Below, piece by piece: positions 4,900 to 5,715 of a DNA stretch of 5,715 nucleotides. Where the stretch lies: contig CAMDKE010000191.1 in assembly GCA_945901215.1 (NCBI GenBank), forward strand, positions 1 through 5,715, in the 5' to 3' direction. How positions within the stretch are numbered: position 1 is the stretch's first letter; each line of letters begins with the position of its first letter. The notes beneath the pieces are model-generated. The model was not told where the DNA came from and did not search any database. It saw only the letters and a list, made by a program, of their open reading frames with translations. The stretch is from Comamonas sp. lk. Lineage in GTDB: Bacteria; Pseudomonadota; Gammaproteobacteria; Burkholderiales; Burkholderiaceae_C. Position numbers and translations under genes: made by a program.

Positions 4900-5480
4900 C
4901 AGGGCGCTCCCCGATGCCTGGCTTGTTCCAGCAGTTGGTGGTAGGCCCAGGCCATGGCCGGTAGCCCCAGGCCCAGAAGCACCCAAACCAGGGGAATGCG
5001 CAACAGCGCGATCGCAATAAAAGTGAGCGCGGCCAGCACCGCGCACACCAGCACACCCATCGCATTGCCCTTAAGCGCTGCGATGAGTTTGAGCCCCGTG
5101 CCCGCAATGAGGCCGGCCGACACCGCGCCCATGCCGCGCAGTGCGCCTTGCACTGCAGGCTGGTCCGCCACACCCGACAGGGCTACCGTCAGTGCCAGCA
5201 CCACTACAAGTGGCAGCGTCAGCATGCCCGCCAGTGCTGCCAGTGCGCCGCGCCAGCCAAAGTAGCGGTCGCCAACGATGAGCGCCAGGTTGACCACATT
5301 GGCGCCTGGCATGATTTGCGCCACCGCCCAGTCTTCGAGAAACTCATCGGGCGTCAGCCACTGTTTTTTTTCCACCAATTCGCGTTGGACCACGGCCAGT
5401 ACACCGCCAAAGCCTTGCAGGGCGAGCGAGGAAAAAGCCCAAAACAGCGCGCGCACCGACGCCGGGCGGGGCGTCTCCAT
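4899..5480 (-). CDS. chrA: Chromate transporter, first half of a split ChrA pair (N-type subunit)
   Basis: The 193-residue protein is a second CHR domain, related to but distinct from its downstream partner. It carries the N-half signatures LQGFGGVLAVVQRELVE at 21-37, WLTPDEFLEDWAVAQIMPGANVVNLA with PGAN at 58-61, and GDRYFGWRGA at 70-79, followed by hydrophobic segments at about 80-102, 115-135, 142-160 and 163-180. Both halves hold the amphipathic GG and Q-x-x-PG motifs typical of the family, so neither looks degenerate. The two likely form a heterodimer with opposite membrane topologies. ATG 5480 lies one base after the TAG of the preceding gene, with no strong ribosome binding site, so translation may depend on coupling to that gene. 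Confidence 0.9.
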   Translation of the reverse strand: METPRPASVRALFWAFSSLALQGFGGVLAVVQRELVEKKQWLTPDEFLEDWAVAQIMPGANVVNLALIVGDRYFGWRGALAALAGMLTLPLVVVLALTVALSGVADQPAVQGALRGMGAVSAGLIAGTGLKLIAALKGNAMGVLVCAVLAALTFIAIALLRIPLVWVLLGLGLPAMAWAYHQLLEQARHRGAP

Positions 5481-5481
5481 G

Positions 5482-5715
5482 CTAGCTTTGGCTGCACCGC
5501 AGCGTGCGCCGCGCTGGCTCCAGCACCGCTTTTTCGGCCTGGTAGTCGGAGGTCAACACGCGCATGAGCAAAAAGCCGGTCAGTGTGGGGCTGACCACAA
5601 CCTCAGAACCCGCAGGCACGGGCTTTTGCGCCGTGCTGGGGCTGGCGGCCACCAACCAAAGATCCACGGCGCGCCCCTGGGTTTGGCGGTCGTTGCGCAC
5701 AAAAAAGTTGTCGCT
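5482..5715 (-). CDS. C-terminal end of an unrecognised protein (partial, runs off right edge)
   Basis: The minus strand is open for all 77 codons from the window edge to TAG at 5484-5482, and it stops one base before the chromate transporter start. The visible part reads DNFFVRNDRQTQGRAVDLWL near the edge, then a Pro-rich turn (STAQKPVPAGSE), then probable strands VVVSP and TGFLLMRVLTSDY, and ends with a basic tail (EPARRTLRC). This is compatible with a beta-rich C-terminal domain. I do not recognise the family. A GTG at 5700 could serve as a start, but reading runs on through the edge and the spacing suggests a longer gene. It is most likely the first visible gene of the operon that continues into the chromate pair. 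That it is a real gene rests on the tight junction and uninterrupted frame. Confidence 0.6.
   Translation of the reverse strand, partial: SDNFFVRNDRQTQGRAVDLWLVAASPSTAQKPVPAGSEVVVSPTLTGFLLMRVLTSDYQAEKAVLEPARRTLRCSQS

Noticed and set aside
4900..5046. 49-residue extension of the second chromate transporter subunit
   Set aside because: It lies in a different frame of the first subunit, lacks hydrophobic segments, and the TGATG junction with a good ribosome binding site marks the start.
1..5715. CRISPR array, tRNA, insertion sequence, integron or phage genes
   Set aside because: No spaced direct repeats, cloverleaf, transposase motif or terminal inverted repeats were seen on either strand. All coding space is taken by housekeeping-type genes.

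Overview
The window reads as chromosomal housekeeping DNA from a betaproteobacterium, most likely Burkholderiales and probably Comamonadaceae (Rhodoferax/Polaromonas-like). That placement is inferred from protein style, GC-rich coding sequence, very tight gene spacing and the RlmB / small lipoprotein pairing, not from a database search. No mobile element, CRISPR array, tRNA, rRNA or long repeat was seen, and nothing strongly suggests recent transfer.

Layout, left to right. (1) 1-284, minus: N-terminus of an exported sensor protein that begins like the 7TMR-DISM extracellular-2 family; it runs off the left edge. (2) 285-500: the only long non-coding stretch, AT-rich, with two perfect AT palindromes, a short inverted repeat, a TATAAT box facing left, and a GC-rich stem-loop in front of the next gene. 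(3) 501-707, plus: a small, very basic protein with a TTG start. Its 3' end overlaps convergent mnmH by 25 bp. (4) 683-1759, minus: mnmH (selU), tRNA 2-selenouridine synthase, coupled by an ATGA overlap to the gene before it, (5) 1756-2400, minus: a tesA-type SGNH esterase. (6) 2399-3091, plus: a YbbA-type ABC ATPase whose start codon physically overlaps that of tesA on the opposite strand. (7) 3137-3910, plus: rlmB, with a -10-like box so close that the mRNA could be leaderless. (8) 3931-4287, plus: a small lipoprotein with an EF-hand-like loop. (9) 4306-4899 and 4899-5480, minus: a split chromate transporter pair. It is preceded by (10) 5482-5715, minus, the C-terminal end of an unrecognised protein.

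Functional themes: RNA modification (MnmH on tRNA wobble uridine, RlmB on 23S rRNA), envelope functions (TesA esterase, YbbA ATPase, lipoprotein), and small-ion transport (ChrA pair). The tesA-ybbA-mnmH cluster echoes the E. coli region holding tesA, ybbA, ybbP and ybbB (recalled from memory), but the permease ybbP is missing here.

I did not find a clearly new multi-gene system. The most interesting points are the overlapping divergent start codons at 2398-2401, the structured leader at 413-500, the possible leaderless rlmB promoter, and the small lipoprotein family with a calcium-loop-like motif.
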